A stretch of 5,739 bases of DNA from JBBIVP01 sp037439705 [NCBI: bacterium]. Lineage in GTDB: Bacteria > JBBIVP01. Position 1 is the stretch's first letter. Every line of letters starts with the position of its first letter. The position numbers were made by a program, and so were the translations under genes. Below the pieces are notes generated by a model, which worked only from the letters and a program-made list of their open reading frames with translations, was not told where the DNA came from and searched no databases. The DNA lies in contig JBBIVP010000139.1 of NCBI GenBank assembly GCA_037439705.1, forward strand, positions 1 through 5,739, written 5' to 3'. This document shows, piece by piece, positions 1-5,739 of this stretch.

Positions 1-927
1 GGAAAATTATACGCTTCGGGTTCTAAAGACGCACCTTCCTGCAAAACATGTCATGGAACTCACGGGGTTACAAAATTAACTAAGTTGATGAGTTCAGAAA
101 TCTGCTTCAATTGTCATTCAGACAGAAAAGTTGAAGAAAAATACAATCTTCCAGGGATTGAATTCATACAGGCATATAAAAATAGTATCCATGGAAAGGC
201 TGTTTATAATCTTGGAGTGTTAAAAGCACCGGTATGCAGTGACTGTCATAATTCCCATCTTGTGTTACCTCCTGATGACCCATTATCAATTATTAATAAG
301 AAAAATATTCCATTATTATGTGGTAAATGTCATTTATCCGAAAAGGAGGACTATCTTAACAGTATTCACGGAACTGCAATTCAAAAAAATATTAAAGAAG
401 CACCGGTTTGTACCGATTGCCACGGAGAGCATACAATTTCAATTGTAACTGACCCTGATTCTAAGGTTTCACCAAAAAATTTGCCTTATACATGTTCAAA
501 GTGTCATGACGATGTTGTGCTTGTAGAAAAATTTGGATTCAAATCAAGACGCTTCACCTCATATCTGAATACATTCCACGGTGTGGCAAATGTTTATGGT
601 TCTACCACCGCTGCCAATTGTGCTTCCTGTCATGGGTATCATTCTATTCTACCTTCTTCTGATCCGCGTTCTTCCATACATCCTGATAATATTCCAAAGA
701 CATGCGGTAAATGTCATCCGGGGGCTGGAATTAATTTTGCAAAGGGACCGGTTCATGTTGAAGCAACTCCAGATGTTTCAAAACCTGCATACTATGTAAG
801 CACCTTTTATACATGGTTTATCGGAATATTGTGCGTGATGTTCTTCATCCACATAATAATTGATTATGCAAGTTACAGAAAAAAGAAAAAATCCTTTATA
901 AGGGAGAGAATAGATGGAAGACAATAA
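1..927 (+). CDS. Membrane-anchored multiheme cytochrome c (5' partial, 8 hemes visible)
   Basis: The reading frame is open from base 1 and already holds a heme site (CKTCH, bases 40-54) upstream of the first ATG at 85, so the true start lies outside the window. The visible 308 residues contain eight CXXCH sites, at residues 14, 35, 79, 107, 137, 165, 207 and 235. They sit in repeats of the form S-I/F-H-G ... A-P-x-C-x-D-C-H-G-x-H ... C-x-K-C-H, where the S-x-H-G histidines are likely distal heme ligands. One transmembrane helix (about residues 264-287) is followed by a basic tail (RKKKK), so the hemes should face the periplasm and the C-terminus the cytoplasm. It aligns throughout with hemes 2-9 of the gene at 1606, so roughly 60 residues (signal peptide and one heme) are probably missing. 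It overlaps the cytochrome b gene by 14 bases. Likely role: periplasmic electron-transfer partner of that cytochrome b; the redox partner is unknown. Confidence 0.93.
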   Translation, partial: GKLYASGSKDAPSCKTCHGTHGVTKLTKLMSSEICFNCHSDRKVEEKYNLPGIEFIQAYKNSIHGKAVYNLGVLKAPVCSDCHNSHLVLPPDDPLSIINKKNIPLLCGKCHLSEKEDYLNSIHGTAIQKNIKEAPVCTDCHGEHTISIVTDPDSKVSPKNLPYTCSKCHDDVVLVEKFGFKSRRFTSYLNTFHGVANVYGSTTAANCASCHGYHSILPSSDPRSSIHPDNIPKTCGKCHPGAGINFAKGPVHVEATPDVSKPAYYVSTFYTWFIGILCVMFFIHIIIDYASYRKKKKSFIRERIDGRQ

Positions 928-1609
928 AAATAAAAACGAAGAGTTTGTTGAAAGAATGAATCTTAACCTCAGGATTCAACACATAATATTGTTTCTTTCC
1001 CTTATAATTCTTGCAATTTCTGGACTCGCTCTGTATTTTCATGACACATGGTTTGGAAGATTTTTAATCCAACTTGAGGGAGGAATTGAAGCAAGGGGAA
1101 AAATTCACAGGTTTTCAGCAATTGTTCTCATTATTTTAAGTATATACCATGTAATTTATATTGTCTTCTCCGAGGAAGGACACAGCGAATTTTCTAAGCT
1201 TCTCGTCCGCCTGCAGGACTTTAAAGATTTTCTAACTGACATTCTTTACACTCTGAATATATCTCCAAATCATGCTGAGTTTGAAAAATACAGTTACAGA
1301 GAAAAGTTTCAGTACTGGGGTGTAGGTGTGGGAGTGATAATAATGATTTTTACCGGATTAATTCTCTGGTTTCAGGATATTGCTATGGCTGTCTTGCCAA
1401 AATGGTGTATTGACCTGACATTTGTAATTCATGGTGGTGCAGGACTTGTTATATTCTTTCTCCTTTTTATCTGGCATCTTTATGATGTTCATTTATCGCC
1501 ATTTAATTTTCCGATGAATTCGGTGTGGCTCACAGGAAAAATTTCTCTTGATAAACTTAGAAAAACTCATTACAAGGAATTTCTAAAAATCACTGGAGAA
1601 AGGAAGTGA
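914..1609 (+). CDS. Cytochrome b, di-heme FdnI/HydC-like membrane subunit
   Basis: This 231-residue integral membrane protein has four predicted helices, about residues 24-41, 66-85, 134-152 and 170-189. Histidines lie in the pattern of formate dehydrogenase gamma/hydrogenase cytochrome b subunits: H23 (RIQH), H65 (KIHR), H79 (YH), H173 (VIHG), H188 (IWH) and H193 (DVH). By family analogy, four of these bind two b hemes across the inner membrane, and the protein exchanges electrons with quinone. All six are conserved in the paralogue at 2643. The ATG at 914 is preceded by an AGGGAGAG ribosome site at 901-908 inside the preceding gene, and the 14-base overlap implies translational coupling. 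The length is normal for the family. It most likely forms a quinone-oxidoreductase module with the multiheme cytochrome encoded just upstream. The direction of electron flow cannot be read from sequence. Confidence 0.9.
   Translation: MEDNKNKNEEFVERMNLNLRIQHIILFLSLIILAISGLALYFHDTWFGRFLIQLEGGIEARGKIHRFSAIVLIILSIYHVIYIVFSEEGHSEFSKLLVRLQDFKDFLTDILYTLNISPNHAEFEKYSYREKFQYWGVGVGVIIMIFTGLILWFQDIAMAVLPKWCIDLTFVIHGGAGLVIFFLLFIWHLYDVHLSPFNFPMNSVWLTGKISLDKLRKTHYKEFLKITGERK
1595..1608 (+). promoter_or_regulatory. Ribosome binding site supporting the GTG start of the nine-heme cytochrome
   Basis: GGAGAAAGGA precedes GTG at 1606, with GGAG seven bases upstream. The GTGA overlap with the previous stop codon is a classic translational-coupling arrangement. 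The predicted signal peptide begins directly at this codon (MKFTHFLLL), which supports the start. Confidence 0.75.
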
Positions 1610-2670
1610 AATTTACTCATTTTCTTTTACTAATTCTAATACTTCTTATGCCATCCGGGTTGAATGCAACAATCTCTATACAAAAATGTATGATATGCCA
1701 TGGTAAACCCGGGTTCAAGAAGGTTGAAGAAAGCGGTAAGATGAAGGAATTGTATGTAAATTTTTCAGTGCTTGAAAATTCAGTTCATAAAAAGAAGGTA
1801 TGTACTGATTGTCATGCTGATGTTGTTGAAATTCCGCACAGACATACTCCGGAAAAGGTTAAGTGTATAAGATGTCATTATAAGGGTAATCCCGAAGGGG
1901 CTCCTCAATCAGACAAATATCTTGAATATCAGAAAAGTGTTCATGGAAGGGAGTCCGAAAAAGGCAATCCGAAAGCGCCAGTATGTCAGGAATGCCACGG
2001 AAATCACGATATCAGACATACAAAAGATGCCCTCTCAAGGGTTAGTAAGTTGAATGTACCCAAAACTTGTGGGCGCTGTCACATGGATATTTACGCACAG
2101 TATGTAAAAAGTATTCATGGTAAATCATTACTTGTTGAGCATAAGCAGGATGCACCAAGTTGCACTGATTGCCATGGAGAGCATAACATTCTTGCTCCTG
2201 AAGAAAGTGAGTCCACGGTAAATCCTGTGAATGTTGTTAAAACATGTGCCCACTGTCATGAATCTGTGGATATCGTTGGCAAATATGGAATTGAAACAAC
2301 TCAGGTTTCTCTTTATGAACACAGTTTTCACGGAATTGCGGTGAAGTATGGTTCAAAGAAAGTTGCAAATTGCGCATCCTGTCACGGGACCCATAATATT
2401 CTTCCTCCTGAAGACCCTGATTCTCCTGTAAACATAAACAATATACCTAAGACATGTGGAAAACCGGAATGCCATCCCGGGGCTAATAAGAATTATGCTA
2501 AGGGAAAAATCCATGTAAATCCAAAGAGCAGGGAATCCGGGGTGATTTACTGGACGGGTTTGTTTTTCAAATACCTTACTATACTTACTATGATGGCTCT
2601 TGTTATTCATATTCTTCTTGATTTGAACCGGAGGTCAAAGGAATGGCGGGAACAGAAGAAAAAACCGTAA
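1606..2670 (+). CDS. Nine-heme membrane-anchored cytochrome c
   Basis: The 354-residue protein starts at GTG, which overlaps the stop of the previous gene as GTGA. A hydrophobic signal peptide covers about residues 1-21. Eight CXXCH sites start at residues 28, 66, 87, 127, 155, 186, 214 and 256. A ninth, at 284-290 (CGKPECH), has the wider CX4CH spacing. Conserved S-V/I/F-H-G histidines (H61, H113, H171, H242) probably supply distal ligands. A C-terminal transmembrane helix (about 314-338) contains H335 and ends in a basic tail (NRRSKEWREQKKK), so the hemes are periplasmic and tethered to the inner membrane. It is a clear paralogue of the cytochrome at 1-927. It overlaps the next cytochrome b gene by 28 bases and probably forms a complex with its product. 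Nine hemes followed by a cytochrome b recalls the Geobacter CbcL layout split in two; that comparison is from memory. Confidence 0.93.
   Translation: MKFTHFLLLILILLMPSGLNATISIQKCMICHGKPGFKKVEESGKMKELYVNFSVLENSVHKKKVCTDCHADVVEIPHRHTPEKVKCIRCHYKGNPEGAPQSDKYLEYQKSVHGRESEKGNPKAPVCQECHGNHDIRHTKDALSRVSKLNVPKTCGRCHMDIYAQYVKSIHGKSLLVEHKQDAPSCTDCHGEHNILAPEESESTVNPVNVVKTCAHCHESVDIVGKYGIETTQVSLYEHSFHGIAVKYGSKKVANCASCHGTHNILPPEDPDSPVNINNIPKTCGKPECHPGANKNYAKGKIHVNPKSRESGVIYWTGLFFKYLTILTMMALVIHILLDLNRRSKEWREQKKKP
2630..2645 (+). promoter_or_regulatory. Strong Shine-Dalgarno fixing the long N-terminus of the second cytochrome b
   Basis: GGAGGT at 2630-2635, inside the 3' end of the preceding gene, lies seven bases before ATG 2643. 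It decides between this start and the internal ATG at 2958, which would give a 232-residue protein like the paralogue. The site indicates that the 105-residue extension is translated. Confidence 0.75.
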
Positions 2671-3656
2671 AAAAGGTGTCTACAAAACCAGAAATTGAAG
2701 AGTCATTTCTGAACGAAATAAGGGAGGAGGTGATTGCCAGGATTCAGGAATTATTGATTAAGGATGAAAAAATACCTGAAGACATAAAGGAAAAAGTCGT
2801 TCAAGAAATAAATGAAAAACTTCCTGAAATTGTTGCAAAGAGGGTGGAGGGAGTAAAAGAAGAAATCATAAAAGAATCAATAAACCTTGCTGTAACCTCC
2901 AGAAAAGAACTTCTTGCTTTGTACAGAAAAAAAGAAAAAGAGAAGGAAAAAGAAGAAATGTTCCAGCGTTTCAACATTCATTTCCGTATACAGCACATGA
3001 TTCTATTTACAAGCGTAATATTTTTAATTCTGACTGGACTCCCGCTCAAATTCCCTGGTTTTTCCCCGGTAGCGTTTCTCGTTGATGTTTTTGGAGGTAT
3101 TGACAATACCAGGATTATTCACAGGATAGCCGCCTCACTACTTGTTCTATTTATGATTTATCATACTCTCTATACAATATTTCATCACGAAGGAAGACGC
3201 GATTTTTGGCTCTTATTGCCGAGAATAAAAGATATAAAAGATGTAATTCAGAATCTAAAGTATTTCTTCGGAATGACAGATGAAAAACCAAAATTCGGAA
3301 GATTCTCCTATGTTGAAAAGTTTGATTACTGGGCTGTTTACTGGGGTTGTGTAATAATGATTGGTTCAGGGATTTTGATGTGGTTTGAGGAGTTATCCTT
3401 AAAAATACTCCCGAAGTTTATTCTGGATGCAGCAAAGGAGGCACATAGCGATGAAGCACTTCTCGCCACGCTCGCAATTGTAATCTGGCACTTTTACAAT
3501 GTCCATTTTAATCCTGATAAATTCCCTGGCAGTTTAACCTGGTTTCATGGAAAAATTACAAAAGAAGAGATGATAGAACACCATCTTCTTGAGTATGAAG
3601 AGATAATGCGAAAAAGAAAACAGGTAACGGAGGAGAGATTAAATAACAATGGGTAA
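2643..3656 (+). CDS. Cytochrome b (FdnI/HydC-like) with long charged cytoplasmic N-terminal extension
   Basis: Residues about 106-337 are a four-helix cytochrome b paralogous to the protein at 914. Shared landmarks are RIQH (H118), IIHR (H160), YH (H174), H268, IWH (H283), NVH (H288) and the tail F-P-x(4-5)-W-x-x-G-K-I. Predicted helices are about 117-134, 160-180, 229-247 and 270-285. Residues 1-105 have no counterpart in the paralogue. They are hydrophilic, rich in Glu/Lys/Ile, probably helical or coiled-coil, and end in a KEKEKEKEE run just before the membrane domain; topology puts them in the cytoplasm. The ATG at 2643 is supported by a strong GGAGGT ribosome site at 2630-2635 and by the frame staying open without stops. 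Likely role: quinone-linked di-heme subunit paired with the nine-heme cytochrome upstream. The extension might dock a cytoplasmic partner or drive oligomerisation; no known domain is recognised. Confidence 0.9.
   Translation: MAGTEEKTVKKVSTKPEIEESFLNEIREEVIARIQELLIKDEKIPEDIKEKVVQEINEKLPEIVAKRVEGVKEEIIKESINLAVTSRKELLALYRKKEKEKEKEEMFQRFNIHFRIQHMILFTSVIFLILTGLPLKFPGFSPVAFLVDVFGGIDNTRIIHRIAASLLVLFMIYHTLYTIFHHEGRRDFWLLLPRIKDIKDVIQNLKYFFGMTDEKPKFGRFSYVEKFDYWAVYWGCVIMIGSGILMWFEELSLKILPKFILDAAKEAHSDEALLATLAIVIWHFYNVHFNPDKFPGSLTWFHGKITKEEMIEHHLLEYEEIMRKRKQVTEERLNNNG
3629..3651 (+). promoter_or_regulatory. Ribosome binding site with long spacing before the 18-heme gene
   Basis: GGAGGAGA at 3629-3636 is the only purine-rich site before ATG 3649, leaving 12 bases, longer than the usual 5-9. 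An in-frame TAA at 3640 excludes an earlier start. The spacing may lower initiation, or initiation may depend on ribosomes terminating at 3656. Confidence 0.55.
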
Positions 3657-5664
3657 TCTTCGTGAAATACTGAAAAATTGGTGGAGAACCCGAAGAGATT
3701 TAACCCGTGGTTTGTTAATTGCGTTCTTGATTATTGCAGGACTATTCATTATAACCAATCTTACCTTTTTTGGCACATCTTTTTTTCCATCTTTATGCAA
3801 TGTATGCCACATTATGCGCCCCTATTATGAATCATGGAAAACATCATCTCACAATATGACTGGCTGTGTAAGATGTCATCCCTTCAGACCCGGATTTATT
3901 ACAACCGCGATATTGAAATATTTTACCGGTACTTATAATCCAAGACCCCATGCAATTATAGACGACTCATCATGTTTGAGGTCCGGCTGTCACAGTGAGC
4001 GACTCAAAAACGGAAAAACAACTTTTAAGGAAGGCATTATCTTTGACCACGACATTCATGTAAGCAAGACAAAACGGGGTGAAAAATTAAGATGTGCAAC
4101 CTGTCACTCCCAGATTGTTCAGGGTGAACATATTTCAGTAGATGAAAAGATCTGTTTTCTCTGCCACTTCAAAGGTGCTCAGAAGGGTCAATCAATTACT
4201 GGCTGTCCCTCCTGCCATGGTGTTCCTAAAAAAATTGTTGAACACGAGGGGTTCTCCTTCAGTCATGAATCGTATCTTAAAATTGGCGTAGCCTGTAACC
4301 AGTGCCATATAGAGGTATCAGCCGGAGATGGAAAGGTGCCTGAAGAAAAATGTCACTTCTGCCATATACCAAGAAAGAAGGCAGAGGTTGATTTTGTTAC
4401 ACTGCATAGAATTCATGTTACAGAAAAGGAAATATATTGTTTCAATTGTCATGAAGAGATAAAGCACGGAGGAATACGCCTTGTGCAACCCTTTGAAGTA
4501 CGGTGCGAATCGTGTCACAAGAAAAAACATTCGCCACAGAAAGAACTTTACATGGGTGTAAGCGGAAAAGGCGTAAGAAATATACCGAGCAGGATGTTTG
4601 CTGCACAGGTAAGTTGTGATGGATGTCACACATATTCTAACGGCAGAGAGGAAAGATATAAATCAATTAAAAATGCCTGCGTTAATTGTCACGGAAAAAA
4701 ATACGACCTAATGCTGGATGACTGGAAGAGCGAAATAAATAACGCTCTTTATTATGTTAAAAATTTAATGAATGATGCTGAAAAATTGCTTAAGAGCGAT
4801 TTACTAAAAAAAGAAAAATATCAGGGTATAAGGGAATTACTTGAAGATAGTCTTTTCAATTACAATCTTGTAAAAACAGGGAAGGGGGAACACAATGTGG
4901 AATATGCGGTAAAGTTGCTATCAGCATCCATAGACCAGTACGAAATAGCAAAAAAATCAATAACGCCAGGATTTTCTATAACTAACAGACCCGATGTTTT
5001 AAAAGAGCCCGATGGATATTGTACAAGACTCTGTCACACTCGCCTTGGCCTCCCCGAGAAAAAATTCTTTGAAGAAATGCATATTGATTTTCCTCATCGT
5101 CTGCATGCTGAAGAAATGGGTCTCGGTTGTGCAACATGCCATTCTCCTGAAAAACACAAGATGAGAATCATAACAAAAGACGGATGTATGGACTGTCATC
5201 ATGGTGGAGATAGTTTCAATTGCAGGAAGTGTCATCCTTTTCAGACAGAATTGTTCAGGGGAGAATTTAAGGTGAAAAAAATAACCCCAGATGTAATGTT
5301 TAAAGCGGGGCTTAAATGCACTGATTGTCATAATTTTAAGGAAAAGATGCACACTGTAGAGACCATTAAAGATAAGTGTGTTGAATGTCACGAAAAGGGA
5401 TACGATGAACTTTTGATTAAATGGGAAAAGGACCTTCTGCAGGCAGAGAGTGACCTTACACTTAAAGTGAGTGAACTTAAAGAAAAGATAGAAACAAGCA
5501 AACTTCTTGGAAAACAATTGCCAAAAAATGCTGAGGAACAACTTAAGAAGGCTGAAATTATTCTAAAAGCAACGGGTGAAGGTAGAGGAGTGCACAATTA
5601 TACAGAAAGTATAAAATTGTTGCAGGAAGCTGTAAAAGAGATTGAGGAAATTTTGAAAAAATAG
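3649..5664 (+). CDS. NapC/NirT-type membrane-anchored cytochrome c with 18 potential hemes and duplicated heme/helical modules
   Basis: The 671-residue protein has a basic N-terminus and one transmembrane helix (about 21-40). A NapC/NrfH-like start follows: CNVCHIM (50-56, Met56 placed like the NrfH axial Met), an RPYYESWKTSSH stretch, then CVRCHP (73). Standard CXXCH sites start at 50, 73, 149, 169, 186, 216, 235, 264, 286, 323, 344, 494, 513, 525, 557 and 577. Two are non-standard: CX4CH at 109-115 and CX3CH at 458-463. Paired F-x-H-x-x-H type histidines before several sites look like distal ligands. Residues 235-440 and 458-671 are homologous: a heme cluster followed by about 90 residues of helix with a G-x-x-H-N motif (H415, H649). 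NapC relatives oxidise membrane quinols; here the long heme chain suggests a periplasmic wire. No catalytic CX2CK site of nitrite reductase is present. ATG 3649 is the only plausible start, since an in-frame stop lies at 3640. Confidence 0.92.
   Translation: MGNLREILKNWWRTRRDLTRGLLIAFLIIAGLFIITNLTFFGTSFFPSLCNVCHIMRPYYESWKTSSHNMTGCVRCHPFRPGFITTAILKYFTGTYNPRPHAIIDDSSCLRSGCHSERLKNGKTTFKEGIIFDHDIHVSKTKRGEKLRCATCHSQIVQGEHISVDEKICFLCHFKGAQKGQSITGCPSCHGVPKKIVEHEGFSFSHESYLKIGVACNQCHIEVSAGDGKVPEEKCHFCHIPRKKAEVDFVTLHRIHVTEKEIYCFNCHEEIKHGGIRLVQPFEVRCESCHKKKHSPQKELYMGVSGKGVRNIPSRMFAAQVSCDGCHTYSNGREERYKSIKNACVNCHGKKYDLMLDDWKSEINNALYYVKNLMNDAEKLLKSDLLKKEKYQGIRELLEDSLFNYNLVKTGKGEHNVEYAVKLLSASIDQYEIAKKSITPGFSITNRPDVLKEPDGYCTRLCHTRLGLPEKKFFEEMHIDFPHRLHAEEMGLGCATCHSPEKHKMRIITKDGCMDCHHGGDSFNCRKCHPFQTELFRGEFKVKKITPDVMFKAGLKCTDCHNFKEKMHTVETIKDKCVECHEKGYDELLIKWEKDLLQAESDLTLKVSELKEKIETSKLLGKQLPKNAEEQLKKAEIILKATGEGRGVHNYTESIKLLQEAVKEIEEILKK
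4351..4962 (+). repeat. Internal duplication unit A of the 18-heme cytochrome
   Basis: Protein-level repeat covering residues 235-438: heme sites 8-12 followed by a helical, heme-free segment (about 352-437) with the GKGEHN motif. The heme 11-12 part (MFAAQVSCDGCH ... KNACVNCHGKKYDLMLDDW) aligns clearly with MFKAGLKCTDCH ... KDKCVECHEKGYDELLIKW in unit B. The similarity is at protein level only, so the duplication is old. Confidence 0.8.
5020..5661 (+). repeat. Internal duplication unit B of the 18-heme cytochrome
   Basis: Protein-level repeat covering residues 458-671, matching unit A in order: heme sites 13-18, then a helical tail (about 585-671) with GEGRGVHN. It carries one more heme site than unit A (CRKCH at 525), and its first site is CX3CH where unit A has standard CHFCH. 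Confidence 0.8.
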
Positions 5665-5707
5665 TTTTGAAATCTCCTGAAAATTTTTACATCATTCTAC
5701 TTACCCT

Positions 5708-5728
5708 GTGATAAAATATTTTTATAAC
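5708..5728 (+). promoter_or_regulatory. Possible extended -10 promoter overlapped by an AT-rich inverted repeat
   Basis: The 75 bases after the last stop contain TG-A-TAAAAT at 5709-5717, which fits an extended -10 element. TTTACA at 5686-5691 resembles a -35 but lies 20 bases upstream, too far for an ideal pair. The same bases form an imperfect palindrome centred on 5718, with ATAAAA/TTTTAT arms (5711-5716 and 5720-5725) and outer GT/AC pairs, possibly an operator. In such AT-rich DNA both may be chance. An ATG at 5733 runs off the window and has no ribosome site. No GC-rich hairpin terminator is visible. Confidence 0.3.
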
Positions 5729-5739
5729 CACCATGAGTA

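Noticed and set aside
239-799. Two alternate-frame plus-strand ORFs (239-448 and 581-799)
   Set aside because: They lie fully inside the first cytochrome gene, whose frame is proven by eight heme sites.
85-927. ATG at 85 as the start of the first cytochrome
   Set aside because: The same frame is open from base 1 and includes a heme site at 40-54 that matches the paralogue; no ribosome site precedes 85.
2958-3656. Internal ATG giving a 232-residue cytochrome b like its paralogue
   Set aside because: Would leave 288 bases of open, uninterrupted frame unexplained and ignore the strong GGAGGT site before 2643; kept only as an alternative.
4318-4629. Minus-strand open frame of 103 codons
   Set aside because: Antisense shadow of CXXCH-rich coding DNA with no motif and no credible ribosome site.
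4999-5541. Minus-strand open frame of 180 codons
   Set aside because: It lies antisense to the heme-rich end of the last gene, has no recognisable domain, and its composition is that expected of a shadow frame.
3649-5664. Cytochrome c nitrite reductase (NrfA) or hydroxylamine oxidoreductase
   Set aside because: No CX2CK catalytic heme and no recognisable active-site pattern; the helical G-x-x-H-N resemblance alone is not enough.
5665-5739. Rho-independent terminator after the operon
   Set aside because: No GC-containing stem followed by a T run; the only inverted repeat has an AT-only core.
5733-5739. Start of a next gene at ATG 5733
   Set aside because: Only two codons are visible and no Shine-Dalgarno precedes it, so it cannot be supported.

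Overview
The window is one tightly packed plus-strand operon of five genes for membrane-anchored electron transfer. Every gene overlaps the next (14, 4, 28 and 8 bases), and only the last 75 bases are non-coding. The DNA is AT-rich, rich in Lys/Ile/Glu codons and uses many AGA/AGG arginine codons. With covalent-heme proteins exported by signal peptide or membrane anchor, this suggests an anaerobic or facultative Gram-negative bacterium that respires through multiheme cytochromes (metal-reducing, sulfate-reducing or syntrophic lifestyles all fit). The sequence does not settle the taxon.

Layout: (1) 1-927, a multiheme cytochrome c with its 5' end cut off by the window edge, eight visible heme sites and a C-terminal membrane anchor. 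(2) 914-1609, a four-helix di-heme-type cytochrome b. (3) 1606-2670, a nine-heme cytochrome c with signal peptide and C-terminal anchor, a paralogue of gene 1. (4) 2643-3656, a second cytochrome b, a paralogue of gene 2, carrying an extra charged cytoplasmic N-terminal domain of about 105 residues. (5) 3649-5664, a 671-residue protein with a NapC/NirT/NrfH-like membrane-anchored start and 18 potential heme sites. Its C-terminal two thirds is an internal tandem duplication of heme cluster plus helical domain. 5665-5739 holds a possible promoter/operator for a following gene and no clear terminator.

Genes 1-2 and 3-4 are two copies of one 'multiheme c + cytochrome b' module. As I recall it, the order (periplasmic hemes, transmembrane anchor, then cytochrome b) matches the domain order of Geobacter CbcL, a single-chain inner-membrane quinone oxidoreductase, so each pair reads as a split form of that design. 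The likely job is to move electrons between the menaquinone pool and periplasmic carriers. The NapC-type 18-heme protein would act as a third quinol-linked entry point or as a periplasmic wire shared by both modules. At least 35 c-type heme sites are visible in 5.7 kb. No catalytic subunit, iron-sulfur protein or outer-membrane porin is present, so terminal donor and acceptor are unknown. Family roles come from general knowledge; the combined function is inference.
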